Below, piece after piece: positions 16,930 to 26,566 of a stretch of DNA of 64,000 nt. The position numbers were made by a program, and so were the translations under genes. The stretch's first letter is position 1. Each line of letters opens with the position of its first letter. The notes under the pieces are model-generated. The model did not search any database, was not told the DNA's origin, and saw nothing but the letters and a program-made list of their open reading frames with translations. Source of the DNA: Pedobacter hiemivivus (GTDB taxonomy: Bacteria; Bacteroidota; Bacteroidia; Sphingobacteriales; Sphingobacteriaceae); the NCBI RefSeq assembly GCF_004331685.1, contig NZ_SJSM01000002.1:310001-374000 (forward strand). Reading direction: 5' to 3'.

Positions 16930-17946
16930 CTAGAGCGAATGTCTTTTGATGACGTTGGTAGGATTCCTCTTGATAATGATTTTTTCTTCCAGAATGGCTT
17001 CTGCAACTGTTTTTCCCATGGCCTCAAAATCAGTTGAAATAACAGTAATTCCATTTTCAAGGACTTCTTTCACGAGTGTATCATTATAAGAAATGAGGCC
17101 TACGTCTTTGCCTAATTTAAGTTTCTTTTTACGGGCAAGCTTAATTAACATCACATCGTCGGTATCATATCTGCTAAAGGTTACGTATGCATTACCTTTT
17201 TGGAAAGTCTTTTCATCGATGTCAGATTGTATCAGGTAGGGATGCTCAACTTCGGTACAATAATGTAAGAAACCTTCAATTACAAGCCTGGCATGTATGG
17301 CTTCGGGATGGGCTACTAGTATCAGGCGATCGTATTTTTTTAACTCATCCTTTAACTTATGAAGGCTATTATAAATATCATAACCATAATCCTGGTATAT
17401 ACTACTGTAGTTGCCTGATAAACCCTGCTCGTTTAAATCGATAATTATTCTTTTTTTATCCGGAATTAAGTTCAGGAGTGGAGCAACATCTTCTTTTAAA
17501 AAGGTTGCAATAACATAATGTGTATATGCTCCCAGATTTTCTTTGATCAGTTTTTCGAATACCTGGTAATTGTGGTGGTGAAAGTAAATGTCTATATCCG
17601 CCCGGGCTTCAAGTTGATTAAAAAGGGTCCGATAAAACTGTTCACGCAGAATGTTCATTTTATCGAGCAGCAAAAAAACACGGAAGGAGCGATCAATAGT
17701 AGTTTTTCGTACGTAATACCCTTTCCTATAAACAGATTCTACAATACCTTTTTCAACAAGTTCATTCAGGCCTTTGAGTAAAGTTTCTTTACTCATCTTT
17801 AATTGTAGTTGCAGTTGCTTGAGAGATGGCAGCTGATCTCCGATGTGGAGCTGATCAATTTCAATCAATGACATAATGTGATCGGCAAGCTGTTTGTATT
17901 TCATTTTACCTTGATTGCCATTCTGAGGCGTATTTTGGATTGTCAT
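16930..17946 (-). CDS. GntR-family transcriptional regulator with periplasmic-binding-like sugar domain
   Basis: The open frame reaches 18039, but the start at 17946 is preferred: it sits just downstream of a good promoter and gives a 338-residue protein. Residues about 15-80 form a GntR winged helix (KYKQLADHIMSLI ... GDQLPSLKQLQLQLKMSKET ... VEKGIVESVYRKGYYVRK). Residues about 85-335 resemble a LacI/periplasmic-binding effector domain (AHPEAIHARLVIEGFLHY, DVGLISYNDTLVKEVL, ISTDFEAMGKTVAEAIL). Regulators of this kind in Bacteroidota bind a sugar and control a neighbouring PUL. It is divergent from the PUL 2 susC, and both promoters carry the same ACCAGTC motif, so I infer autoregulation and control of PUL 2. 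The effector is unknown. Confidence 0.88.
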   Translation of the reverse strand: MTIQNTPQNGNQGKMKYKQLADHIMSLIEIDQLHIGDQLPSLKQLQLQLKMSKETLLKGLNELVEKGIVESVYRKGYYVRKTTIDRSFRVFLLLDKMNILREQFYRTLFNQLEARADIDIYFHHHNYQVFEKLIKENLGAYTHYVIATFLKEDVAPLLNLIPDKKRIIIDLNEQGLSGNYSSIYQDYGYDIYNSLHKLKDELKKYDRLILVAHPEAIHARLVIEGFLHYCTEVEHPYLIQSDIDEKTFQKGNAYVTFSRYDTDDVMLIKLARKKKLKLGKDVGLISYNDTLVKEVLENGITVISTDFEAMGKTVAEAILEEKIIIKRNPTNVIKRHSL

Positions 17947-17962
17947 AGATATTTGATTTAAG

Positions 17963-18002
17963 CAAATGTAATTAATAGACCATACAAACCAAACCAGTCT
18001 AT
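17963..18002 (-). promoter_or_regulatory. Promoter of the GntR regulator gene with overlapping ACCAGTC motif
   Basis: Read on the minus strand, TTTG (17993-17990) and TACATTTG (17970-17963) are spaced 19 bases, matching the Bacteroidota -33/-7 consensus TTTG...TAnnTTTG. The start codon follows 16 bases later. The sequence ACCAGTCTAT (17993-18002) abuts and overlaps the -33 element and shares its first seven bases with the site in front of susC, so it is a likely operator for autoregulation. Confidence 0.6.
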
Positions 18003-18061
18003 CTAACAATTTATTTAATGCTACTCCCCAATTCTCCATCGAAGGTTTTTTTGTTTTTTTA

Positions 18062-18122
18062 TTTGTTTAATCGAAATAAATTATATTATATTTGTTTAGT
18101 AAACCAGTCCAGACCAGACTAG
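18062..18122 (+). promoter_or_regulatory. PUL 2 promoter with operator at the start site
   Basis: TTTG (18062-18065) and TATATTTG (18087-18094) are 21 bases apart, matching the Bacteroidota promoter form. Just after the -7 box, at the expected transcription start, lie two head-to-tail decamers, ACCAGTCCAG (18103-18112) and ACCAGACTAG (18113-18122). The same bases can be read as an imperfect palindrome (ACCAGTC-7-GACTAGT, 6 of 7). This position suits repression by the divergent GntR protein. The remaining leader of about 165 bases up to the susC start (18287) holds no gene that I can see. Confidence 0.65.
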
Positions 18123-18286
18123 TGATGTCGCAGTTGATTTGCATACGCAAAGATGTTATTTTGCTTTAATTGCTGTTGATGAGAGGTGTGTAATCTGGAT
18201 GAGGTTTGAAATGCTTTAACCAAGTCATTTAAAATGTACGACAGGTATATAAATGCCTGCCGTAACAATACAACCAAATATAAATA

Positions 18287-21200
18287 ATGAATATGAAACC
18301 AAACTTACTCTTAACTATGTTATTGGTCCTGGGTATTCAGCTGACTGGTCTGGCCCAGGCGGTAAAAACCATTACCGGAACCGTAATAGATGAAAACGGA
18401 AAACCGCTGCCGGGCGTAGTAGTGACCGTCCGTGGGAAAACTGCTTCCGGTGTAACGGACGGTCAGGGCAACTTTCGTCTTTCCAATGCAAAAGAAAGCG
18501 ATCTGCTTGTGCTCTCGATGATCGGCTATGTCAGCAAAACGATAGTTGTAACCAGCCAGAATCAATATAAAGTACAGCTGGAACCCAGCAACACGGCCTT
18601 AGATGACGTAGTCGTTGTGGGTTATGGCCAGGTAAAACGAAAGGACCTTACGGGTTCGGTCGGTTCTGTAGTCATGAAAGATATGGAAAAGGCACCGGTG
18701 GTTTCCTTTGAAGATGCTTTAGCCGGAAGGGTGGCAGGGGTGCAGGTCGGTTCTAGTGATGGACAGCCAGGCAGTATTAGCAACATCACCATTCGCGGAG
18801 GGAATTCCATTACCCAGTCAAACTCACCACTTTATGTGATTGATGGCTTTCCTTCGGAAAATCCCGACAACAATACCATTAATCCGGATGATATCGAGTC
18901 AATAGATATATTGAAAGATGCATCTTCTACGGCAATTTACGGAGCAAGAGGTGCCAATGGGGTAATCATGATCAAAACCAAGGAAGGTAAGGTAGGCGCG
19001 CCAGTGGTTACCTATAACAATTGGCTGGGCTATCAGTACCCTGCAAAGCAGATGGAGGTAATGAGCCCTTATGAGTTTGTGAAGTACCAGCTGGAGTTGA
19101 ACAAGACTTCAGCTACCGCTTTGTATCTTAAGGACGGCAAAACTTTGGATGCCTATCGGAATGAGCAGGGAATAAACTGGCAGGACTATGTATTGCAGGA
19201 TGCATTTATGCAAAACCATAGCTTCTCTATGAGGGGCGGGACTGCGTCTACAAAGTATTCGGTAAGCAGCTCTTATTTAAATCAGGATGGAATTGTTATT
19301 AATGGTGGATTTAAAAGATACCAGGGACGGTTTCAGATAGATCAGCGTGTAGGAAAAAATTTGAGAATTGGCCTTAATACCAATTATACATACGCAATCA
19401 AAAAAGGTCAGATTGCCAATTTAACCAGTGATAACCTAAACAGCAGCTCGGCCGGAAATGCCAGCTCATATTTGATGTACAGCACCTGGGGATATAGGCC
19501 TGTTACTGGCAGAGCGAATGATGAAAATTTCTTTGATGAGCCCTTTGACGACGATGTGGCAGGTACTACAGATTTAAGGATAAACCCGGTGGTAAACTCC
19601 AACAATATGTATCAGTATGCCTTTAACAAATCGCTTAGTGCCAATGCTTTTGCGGAATATTCTTTTCTGAACTATTTTAAGTTCAAGCTAAGTGGCGGGA
19701 TGGTTGATACCCGTCTGACTTTTGAGCGCTTTAACAACTCTAATACGGCAGCTGGAAATCCGCGGACCGTTTATGGGCAAAACTACGGCATCAATGGTTA
19801 CATCGACAATCAAAATATACGCAGTTTACTGAACGAGAACGTGCTCTCATTTAACAGAACATTTAACAAGAAGCACCGTTTAGATGCAGTGGCTGGTTTT
19901 ACCATGCAGAGAAATAGCGTGGATGGGGATGGATTTACATCTATTTTATTGCCAAATGAGTCATTGGGCATTAAGGGGCTTGACCAGGGGTTTATCCAGG
20001 CAAAAACAACTTCAGGGACTTACTCAACGATGGTATCCTTCCTCGGACGTGTTAACTATACTTTTAACTCTCGCTACATCTTCACCGCCTCTGTCCGCAG
20101 TGATGGATCTTCAAAGTTTGCCCCGGATAACAGAGTGGGTTATTTCCCTTCCGGCGCTTTTGCCTGGAATATCGGGGAAGAAAAATTCCTGAAATCTGTT
20201 AAAGCTATTTCTTCCGCAAAACTAAGGACTTCTTATGGAATTACCGGAAACAATCGGGTGTCAGATTTTGCGTACCTGAGTGTTTTGGATCAGGAAGTAG
20301 GGGCCAACACTGGAAATACCAAAAGCGGCTATTATTTTAACGGGCAATATATTAGAGGAACTGTACCTGTTGGGCTGGGAAATGAGAACCTTAAATGGGA
20401 GCGAACTGCAAACCTTGACCTTGGATTAGACTTAAGTTTCTTTAATCAACGCATCAGTTTAACTACCGACTATTATTATAAAAGAACCACAGATTTATTG
20501 CTGAATGCTTCATTGGCCACTTCAACGGGGTACCTTACTGCATTTAAAAATATAGGTGTTGTGGTAAATAGGGGCTTGGAGTTCACTTTGAATACAGTTA
20601 ACCTGAGTACAAAGAAGTTTACCTGGACATCTAATTTCAACATCGCCTTTAACAATAACAAGATAGAAGAGTTGAATGGTGATCAGCCTAGCTTGATTAC
20701 GCGCGTTTCGAATTGGAACGCCAATTTTAATAACTCTTTACCTTATATTGCCTTACCAGGACGCCCTGTGGCCTTGTTTTACGGCTATGTTTTTGACGGC
20801 GTATATCCTTTAAGTGATTTCAATGTATTGTCTAACGGTAGCTATGAGCTAAGAACTGACGTACCGAACAATGGGGGACCCCGCTCGTTAATTAAGCCGG
20901 GCTTCATCAAATACAAAGACATTAACGGAGATGGGGTAGTAGATGCAAATGACCAGACGATTGTTGGTAATCCTAATCCCAAACACATTGGGGGCTTTTC
21001 CAATAATTTCCGATATGGACAGTTTGACCTCAATGTTTTCTTTCAATGGTCTTACGGAAATGACATTTTAAATGCAAACCGGATTGTATTTGAAGGTGCG
21101 GAAGCCAGACAAAGCTTGAATATGTTTAAAACCTATGAGAACAGGTGGTCTCTGGAAAATCAGAATAGCGATTTGCCTGTTGCCGGTGGTTACGGTCCTA

Positions 21201-21472
21201 ATGTATACTCTGACAGGAATATCGAAGATGGTTCGTTCCTTCGGTTAAAGACAGCTTCATTGGGCTATAACCTTTCTTCTGTCTTGACGAAAAAGCTGAA
21301 AATACAGTCAGCCCGCTTTAATGTTTCGGCACAAAACCTGGTAACCTGGACCAACTATTCTGGTCTGGATCCTGAAGTTTCGGTACGAAATTCTGCACTC
21401 ACACCGGGTTTCGACTGGAGCCCCTACCCAAGGGCCCGCACCATTACCTTTGGTATGAACCTAACTTTTTAA
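18287..21472 (+). CDS. SusC-family TonB-dependent receptor of PUL 2
   Basis: A complete 1061-residue SusC. Signal peptide residues 1-23; carboxypeptidase-regulatory-like beta-sandwich at about 28-110 (ITGTVIDENGKPLPGVVVTV); plug at about 115-240 with the SusC signatures VVVGYGQVKRKDLTGSV, EDALAGRVAGVQV and YGARGANGVIMIKTKEG; then the 22-strand barrel to the C-terminus (ITFGMNLTF). There is no STN domain, so signalling does not run through an anti-sigma factor; control is by the upstream GntR protein. A second in-frame ATG lies at 18293. It imports the PUL 2 oligosaccharide with the SusD encoded 6 bases downstream. Confidence 0.97.
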   Translation: MNMKPNLLLTMLLVLGIQLTGLAQAVKTITGTVIDENGKPLPGVVVTVRGKTASGVTDGQGNFRLSNAKESDLLVLSMIGYVSKTIVVTSQNQYKVQLEPSNTALDDVVVVGYGQVKRKDLTGSVGSVVMKDMEKAPVVSFEDALAGRVAGVQVGSSDGQPGSISNITIRGGNSITQSNSPLYVIDGFPSENPDNNTINPDDIESIDILKDASSTAIYGARGANGVIMIKTKEGKVGAPVVTYNNWLGYQYPAKQMEVMSPYEFVKYQLELNKTSATALYLKDGKTLDAYRNEQGINWQDYVLQDAFMQNHSFSMRGGTASTKYSVSSSYLNQDGIVINGGFKRYQGRFQIDQRVGKNLRIGLNTNYTYAIKKGQIANLTSDNLNSSSAGNASSYLMYSTWGYRPVTGRANDENFFDEPFDDDVAGTTDLRINPVVNSNNMYQYAFNKSLSANAFAEYSFLNYFKFKLSGGMVDTRLTFERFNNSNTAAGNPRTVYGQNYGINGYIDNQNIRSLLNENVLSFNRTFNKKHRLDAVAGFTMQRNSVDGDGFTSILLPNESLGIKGLDQGFIQAKTTSGTYSTMVSFLGRVNYTFNSRYIFTASVRSDGSSKFAPDNRVGYFPSGAFAWNIGEEKFLKSVKAISSAKLRTSYGITGNNRVSDFAYLSVLDQEVGANTGNTKSGYYFNGQYIRGTVPVGLGNENLKWERTANLDLGLDLSFFNQRISLTTDYYYKRTTDLLLNASLATSTGYLTAFKNIGVVVNRGLEFTLNTVNLSTKKFTWTSNFNIAFNNNKIEELNGDQPSLITRVSNWNANFNNSLPYIALPGRPVALFYGYVFDGVYPLSDFNVLSNGSYELRTDVPNNGGPRSLIKPGFIKYKDINGDGVVDANDQTIVGNPNPKHIGGFSNNFRYGQFDLNVFFQWSYGNDILNANRIVFEGAEARQSLNMFKTYENRWSLENQNSDLPVAGGYGPNVYSDRNIEDGSFLRLKTASLGYNLSSVLTKKLKIQSARFNVSAQNLVTWTNYSGLDPEVSVRNSALTPGFDWSPYPRARTITFGMNLTF

Positions 21473-21490
21473 CGATAAATGTTTTTACAA

Positions 21491-23059
21491 ATGAAAACAA
21501 CTTTATTTTATATCGCGATGATGCTGGCACTGGTTGTTAGCTCATGTTCAAAGATCCTGGACACAACCCCACAGGATTTTATATCGCCAGTAAATTATTA
21601 CAAAACAGAAAGTGAACTGCAATCTGCATTGGCCGGAGTATACGACCGTTTGGGTGATAACAGGGTTTATTCACAGGGTATGTCTTGCTATATGGTTTTT
21701 AGTGACGAGTTTTTCATGAAAAACCAGACAACGGGAATGAATGCCAATATTGTAGATGCATCGACCCTGGAACTAAACAGACACTGGGAATCGCTTTACA
21801 CTGGCATTGAGAGAGCGAACATGTTGCTCGAAAATATAGATAATGCCGTTGGCGTACCTTTGGAAAAACGTAACGAAATAAGAGGGCAAGCACTATTTTT
21901 AAGGGCTTACTATTACTTTATGCTAGTAGATGAGTTTGGAGGTGTGCCTTTAAAGCTCCAATCTAGCAAATCACCTGACGAAGCGCCGCTCCCTGGTACT
22001 CCAATAAAGGACATTTACGAGCGTATCGTGACTGATATGAAAAAAGCAGAAGATATGGTGAAGTCCATTTCTGACTATGGCTATAATACTCGTATTACAA
22101 AAACTACAGTACAGGGTATACTGGCGAGGGTTTATCTGACCATGGCAGGCGCTCCGCTAAAGGATGTTGCAAAATATGCTGATGCCAGAACTTACGCAGA
22201 AAAAGTAATGAACTCAGGATTGCACGGCCTTAATCCCGATTTCAAACAAATCTATATCAACCATGTTAAGGAGGACTTCGATACAAAGGAAGGTTTGTGG
22301 GAAGTCGAATTTAAAGGAACCAACCAGGGCGAAATACAAGAGGGGGGCATGATTGGCAGTTATAACGGCATTACCTGTGGAATTATTGATATAGGATATG
22401 GCTATGATTATGTTCACGCTACTGCGAAACTTTACAATGCCTATGCTAATGGCGACCAGAGAAGGGATTGGACAGTTGCTCCTTACCGGTATGTGACAAG
22501 CGGACTAACGGCTGTAAAGACCAATTGGGCGGCAGATCAGATATACGACCGCAGCAACGGGAAATGGAGGCGCGAGTATGAACCTCTACCAAGAAATCAA
22601 AACTATACCGGTACGAACTGGCCGTTGTTGAGATATGCCGATGTATTGCTGATGTTTGCAGAAGCTGATAATTATACCAATAATGGGCCCTCTGTAGATG
22701 CCTATAAAGCGATTAATATGGTGAGGCGAAGGGGCTACGGAAAAGATGTGCTGATACCCGATGTACAGGCAGACGCTGCTGCTAATTTGTCTCAGCAGGA
22801 CTTTCTGGACCTGATCAGGAATGAACGGCTACGTGAGCTTGCTTTCGAGGGCCTTAGGAAACACGATCTTGTACGATGGGGTATTTACTCATCCGTTATG
22901 CAGACACAGGCAAGGGAATACCAGACCAGCATGCCGACAGCTTTAAAAGACGCGGCTATTGCACAGGCACAGCGGGTAACCGATCGTGCTGTTTTATTCC
23001 CGATCCCTAATAGTGAACTGGCCGTTAACCCTAATATCAAACAAAATACAGGATGGTAA
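21491..23059 (+). CDS. SusD/RagB-family lipoprotein of PUL 2
   Basis: The frame begins at 21479, but the ATG at 21491 gives the better lipoprotein signal (KTTLFYIAMMLALVVSSC). The 522-residue product has SusD marks: RGQALFLRAYYYFMLVDEFGGVPL, the late LIRNERLRELAFEGLRKHDLVRWG, and the ending NPNIKQNTGW. It is a surface lipoprotein that lids the preceding SusC. The next gene's frame overlaps its end. Confidence 0.96.
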   Translation: MKTTLFYIAMMLALVVSSCSKILDTTPQDFISPVNYYKTESELQSALAGVYDRLGDNRVYSQGMSCYMVFSDEFFMKNQTTGMNANIVDASTLELNRHWESLYTGIERANMLLENIDNAVGVPLEKRNEIRGQALFLRAYYYFMLVDEFGGVPLKLQSSKSPDEAPLPGTPIKDIYERIVTDMKKAEDMVKSISDYGYNTRITKTTVQGILARVYLTMAGAPLKDVAKYADARTYAEKVMNSGLHGLNPDFKQIYINHVKEDFDTKEGLWEVEFKGTNQGEIQEGGMIGSYNGITCGIIDIGYGYDYVHATAKLYNAYANGDQRRDWTVAPYRYVTSGLTAVKTNWAADQIYDRSNGKWRREYEPLPRNQNYTGTNWPLLRYADVLLMFAEADNYTNNGPSVDAYKAINMVRRRGYGKDVLIPDVQADAAANLSQQDFLDLIRNERLRELAFEGLRKHDLVRWGIYSSVMQTQAREYQTSMPTALKDAAIAQAQRVTDRAVLFPIPNSELAVNPNIKQNTGW

Positions 23060-23076
23060 CTACAAAATTGTATAAG

Positions 23077-23973
23077 ATGAATAAGCTATTAATTGCATCT
23101 GTTATATTATTTTCCCTGGCTTCCTGCCAGAAGACCTATGAGCTGGCTCCTCAGGATGATTTTTCTATTGAGTTGGAAAAAACCAGTTATAAAGTTGGAG
23201 AGCCCGTTAAGTTTATTGTTAATGGTAAAACAGAGAACATTGTATTCTGGTCGGGAGAAGCAGGACGCAAATATGAGTTCAGAAAAAGAACGGTCGTAGA
23301 AGGAAATGCTATTTCCCTCAATTTTAAAACTTTTGCACAGTTCTTAACGCCTGTTGATCAATCGGTGATCAAACTGTATGTATCCACCAATTTCAGCGGA
23401 ATATATGATGCTGCAAATGTAAGGGCTGCTAATTGGGAAGAGATTACAGATAAAGCCGTTTTATCTTCTGGTGTGGACCAGACGCCCTCTGGAAATATCA
23501 GCCTGAATAGCTTTGCAGAGCGTAACAAAAACATGGCCTTGGCTTTGGTATATAAGACTACTGTTATCAAACCAGAAACACAGCAAAACCGTTGGGTAAT
23601 CCGTTCTTTCGATCTTAAGAGTACCAACCAGGCGGGAGAAGAAACTGTACTGGCCACTATGGCTACCGCAGGCTGGACTGCTTTTAATTTTAGTGGTCCT
23701 GCAACCAATTGGAGTATTACTTCAGCACAATTACTTACCGTAAGAAACAGTACTGATCTTGATGATGACTGGGTAGTCACCAAACAGTTCAACCCTAATA
23801 GTATTTTACCTGATGTAGGGGAACCGATTAAGAATATTTCTCAGAATCTAACAGATTATACGAGGGTTTACACCAAAGCAGGGGTATATAAAGTTTCATT
23901 TGTAGCAACCAACGCCAATTTAAAGGAATCAGTAACTGTTGTAAAAGAATTAGAATTAACCATTACCCAATGA
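23077..23973 (+). CDS. DUF5017-like surface lipoprotein
   Basis: The open frame overlaps the susD stop at 23053, but the ATG at 23077 gives a lipoprotein signal (NKLLIASVILFSLASCQ). The 298-residue protein is beta-rich: an Ig/PKD-like N-terminus (FSIELEKTSYKVGEPVKFIVNG ... FWSGEAGRKYEF) as in DUF5017 proteins that follow susCD in many PULs, a middle jelly-roll-like domain, and a C-terminal strand set ending in YKVSFVATNANLKESVTVVKELELTITQ-like strands. Likely role: surface glycan-binding protein of PUL 2. It has no catalytic signature. The stop codon overlaps the next start codon (ATGA). Confidence 0.75.
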   Translation: MNKLLIASVILFSLASCQKTYELAPQDDFSIELEKTSYKVGEPVKFIVNGKTENIVFWSGEAGRKYEFRKRTVVEGNAISLNFKTFAQFLTPVDQSVIKLYVSTNFSGIYDAANVRAANWEEITDKAVLSSGVDQTPSGNISLNSFAERNKNMALALVYKTTVIKPETQQNRWVIRSFDLKSTNQAGEETVLATMATAGWTAFNFSGPATNWSITSAQLLTVRNSTDLDDDWVVTKQFNPNSILPDVGEPIKNISQNLTDYTRVYTKAGVYKVSFVATNANLKESVTVVKELELTITQ

Positions 23974-26558
23974 GATTTAACCGTGTAATCGTGCTGCTGC
24001 TTGCTTTTGCAAACAGCAGTTATGCCCAGCTAGCTCCCCCAGCCCGATTGACAAATGATATGCTTCGCTTGAACTGGGAAGATAGCGGTAAGGGATATAA
24101 AATAAAACAGCTGTCGGTAAAAGGACAAAAGGGATGGCACTCCTTGTCTGGCACATTGGGGCAATATACCCTGCTTTACAGTGCAGATCAGCCCAGGATG
24201 GAGTCGGAGGCTAAAGACAAAAACGGGAAAGAAATCCAGTTTCCTGAGCCGGAATACCGCTATATCATCCCTACCTGGAAGGCCAATACCTCTGCGGTTT
24301 CCTTAAATAAGGAAGGGCGTGCCATTTCATTTTATCCGCAGCAGTACAAACAGGTCGGCAATACACTCGTATTTCAGCAAAAAACAGAGGTCTCTACTGT
24401 AGAGGCAACCTGGAAATTAGATCCTGTTTACAAAAATGATCTACGCGTTTCCATCAAGTTAACAGCCGATAAGGATGGATATTATTCCATTGCAAGTCCG
24501 GCATTGAATACAAACGACAAAAAGAGCTTTGAATGGGGCTGCATCCCCGGAGTGTTCCAAGGCAGTACCATCAACAGTGATTTTACAGATGCTTATGCTT
24601 ATGGGCATGGGATTCCGGATAGACCAGTTGTAGTAAGAGAAAGAACAGCGGCTGCGTTGACTGCTATGCTCACAAATAAAGAGGGAATTACACTCGCAGT
24701 TACAGCTGAGCCGGGAACAGGCAGAGACCCATGGGAATCTGATAAATCTACCCAATCGAACTGGCTGCTTGGTCTGTCACTGATCAACAGGCAGGAACAA
24801 CTCAGCCCGACCTTATATCATCCCGTACTGGGGCAGCAAAAGTCATATTTAAAAAAAGGGGAAAGTATCTCCTTTGATTTCAGGTACACCATCAATACTT
24901 CAAACTGGTATCCCGTATATCAGCATGTGGTGAATGATGTTTACCGCTTTGATGAATTACTGCATTTAAAGCAAACCAGCCTGTCTTTATCTGATCGTAT
25001 GGAACAGCTTTTAGACTATGTGAAAAAGGACAGTACTTCCCGCTGGCGGACTTTCGATTATAACGGTCGGACCATCGGCGCCCAGGAATATTTGGGTGGG
25101 GTGCATGGCTCGGAAAAAGACGCCGTAAAAAATGCCGATTACGGGGCCATGTGGATGTTGGCGAATATAACAAAGGACCCAATCCTTGTCCAGAAACGTC
25201 TCAAAGATGCATTGAACTTTAAATTGGCGCAGCAAAATACGGCTGGTGGGTTCTTTAACGGGGCTGCAGCAGGTCAATATTACCTCTACAAGTCAAAACG
25301 GTTTGCCGAAGAGTGGGGGCCTTATACGGAGCCGATCGCAACTACTTACTATGTTTTGCTGGATATGGGGAATGTGTCCTTGTTTGAGCCGGATAATCAG
25401 CAGCTTAAATCGGGCATACGTATGGCGGCCGATTGGCTTTTGGCTAAAATGAAACCAGAAGGTTATTGGGAAGTAGCTTATCATAATGACACGCAAAAGC
25501 CGATGTTTGAAGACCTGAAAGATTACAGGCCTACTTTTTACGGACTGTTGGTTGCATACCAGACGCTTCGGGATAAAAAATATCTGGAGGCGGCTGTAAA
25601 AGCTGCAGACTGGTACATCAAAAATGCGGTAGATAAAGGATATTTTTTAGGTGTTTGCGGAGATGCCAGGTTTGCACCTGATTTTGCCACGGGACAAAGT
25701 GCTCAGGCTTTGCTCGATCTGTATGAAATTACAAAGGATGTAAGATTTAAACAGGCTGCTATCAAAACGGCACAATTCTATACCACCTCCATCTATTCTC
25801 ACCCGATTCCGAATAAAGAAAGCAAAAAAGTTGGGTCGAGACAATTGGAAGACTGGCAAATAAGTCAGGTGGGGCTAAGTTTTGAACATGGGGGGATTTT
25901 AGGTTCCGCAAATAACAGCGGCCCCATCATGCTCGCAAGTCATGCTGGCATGTTTGTAAGGCTATTTCAACTGACAAAAGATTCTCTATACCTCAAAATG
26001 GCAAGGACTGCAGCTTTAAGTAAAGATGCTTTTGTAGACCCGGCCACAGGAGTTGCCTCCTATTATTGGAGCGCCATGAACAAGGGGGCAGGACCTTTTC
26101 CTCATCACGCCTGGTGGCAGGTGGGTTGGATCACCGATTATCTGATGGCAGAACTTTCCTTGCGTTCACAAGGGCGGATTGATTTTCCTTCAGGATTTCT
26201 TACGCCTAAGGTTGGTCCTCACAAAACGTTTGGGTTCAGACAGGGAAAAATATTTGATAAACAGGGAGACCTGATATTGATGGAAAAACTGGTTTCATTG
26301 AACAATCCCAATATGGACTATGTATGCGCCCTGAATAAGCAGGATAAAGTGTTTTACCTGTTTGTATTAAACAACGATGATGAAATACAGGCAAGTGCCC
26401 TTAAGCTAGACCTATCCCATTTTATTCCGGGACATAGCCTGGATATGAAAACTGCCAAATGCTTTTCTGCATCAGGTTTAAAAATTCCTTTTTCTGCCGG
26501 TGATCCTATTAAAATAGCGCCTTACGGCCTCCAGGTTTATTCATTTACCTACAAATAA
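23970..26558 (+). CDS. Large exported protein, paralogue A of three (beta-sandwich + helical toroid; candidate carbohydrate-active enzyme)
   Basis: An 862-residue protein with signal peptide (residues 1-19, SSYAQ). I do not recognise a named family. Residues about 25-330 are beta-rich like the N-terminal supersandwich of GH127-type or lyase enzymes. Residues about 345-735 show regular paired helices (ALLDLYEITKDVRFKQAAIK; ADWLLAKMKPEGYW; AADWYIKNAVDKGYF), typical of an (alpha/alpha)6 toroid. The last 120 residues are beta again. Motifs shared with the proteins at 26567 and 31376: SQVGLSFE, LASHAGMFVRLFQLT, GWITDYLMAEL, NNPNMDYVCAL. Start overlaps the previous stop by ATGA, so translation is coupled. 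Lyase or unsaturated/exo hydrolase activity is possible but unproved. Confidence 0.6.
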   Translation: MRFNRVIVLLLAFANSSYAQLAPPARLTNDMLRLNWEDSGKGYKIKQLSVKGQKGWHSLSGTLGQYTLLYSADQPRMESEAKDKNGKEIQFPEPEYRYIIPTWKANTSAVSLNKEGRAISFYPQQYKQVGNTLVFQQKTEVSTVEATWKLDPVYKNDLRVSIKLTADKDGYYSIASPALNTNDKKSFEWGCIPGVFQGSTINSDFTDAYAYGHGIPDRPVVVRERTAAALTAMLTNKEGITLAVTAEPGTGRDPWESDKSTQSNWLLGLSLINRQEQLSPTLYHPVLGQQKSYLKKGESISFDFRYTINTSNWYPVYQHVVNDVYRFDELLHLKQTSLSLSDRMEQLLDYVKKDSTSRWRTFDYNGRTIGAQEYLGGVHGSEKDAVKNADYGAMWMLANITKDPILVQKRLKDALNFKLAQQNTAGGFFNGAAAGQYYLYKSKRFAEEWGPYTEPIATTYYVLLDMGNVSLFEPDNQQLKSGIRMAADWLLAKMKPEGYWEVAYHNDTQKPMFEDLKDYRPTFYGLLVAYQTLRDKKYLEAAVKAADWYIKNAVDKGYFLGVCGDARFAPDFATGQSAQALLDLYEITKDVRFKQAAIKTAQFYTTSIYSHPIPNKESKKVGSRQLEDWQISQVGLSFEHGGILGSANNSGPIMLASHAGMFVRLFQLTKDSLYLKMARTAALSKDAFVDPATGVASYYWSAMNKGAGPFPHHAWWQVGWITDYLMAELSLRSQGRIDFPSGFLTPKVGPHKTFGFRQGKIFDKQGDLILMEKLVSLNNPNMDYVCALNKQDKVFYLFVLNNDDEIQASALKLDLSHFIPGHSLDMKTAKCFSASGLKIPFSAGDPIKIAPYGLQVYSFTYK

Positions 26559-26566
26559 ATTAAGAT

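Noticed and set aside
18101..18122. Resemblance of the PUL 2 operator to the GlcNAc-responsive DasR site of actinobacteria (TGGTCTAGACCA)
   Set aside because: Only a part (GGTCTGGAC on the minus strand) matches and the symmetry is lost; regulator and phylum differ, so no GlcNAc link can be drawn from it.
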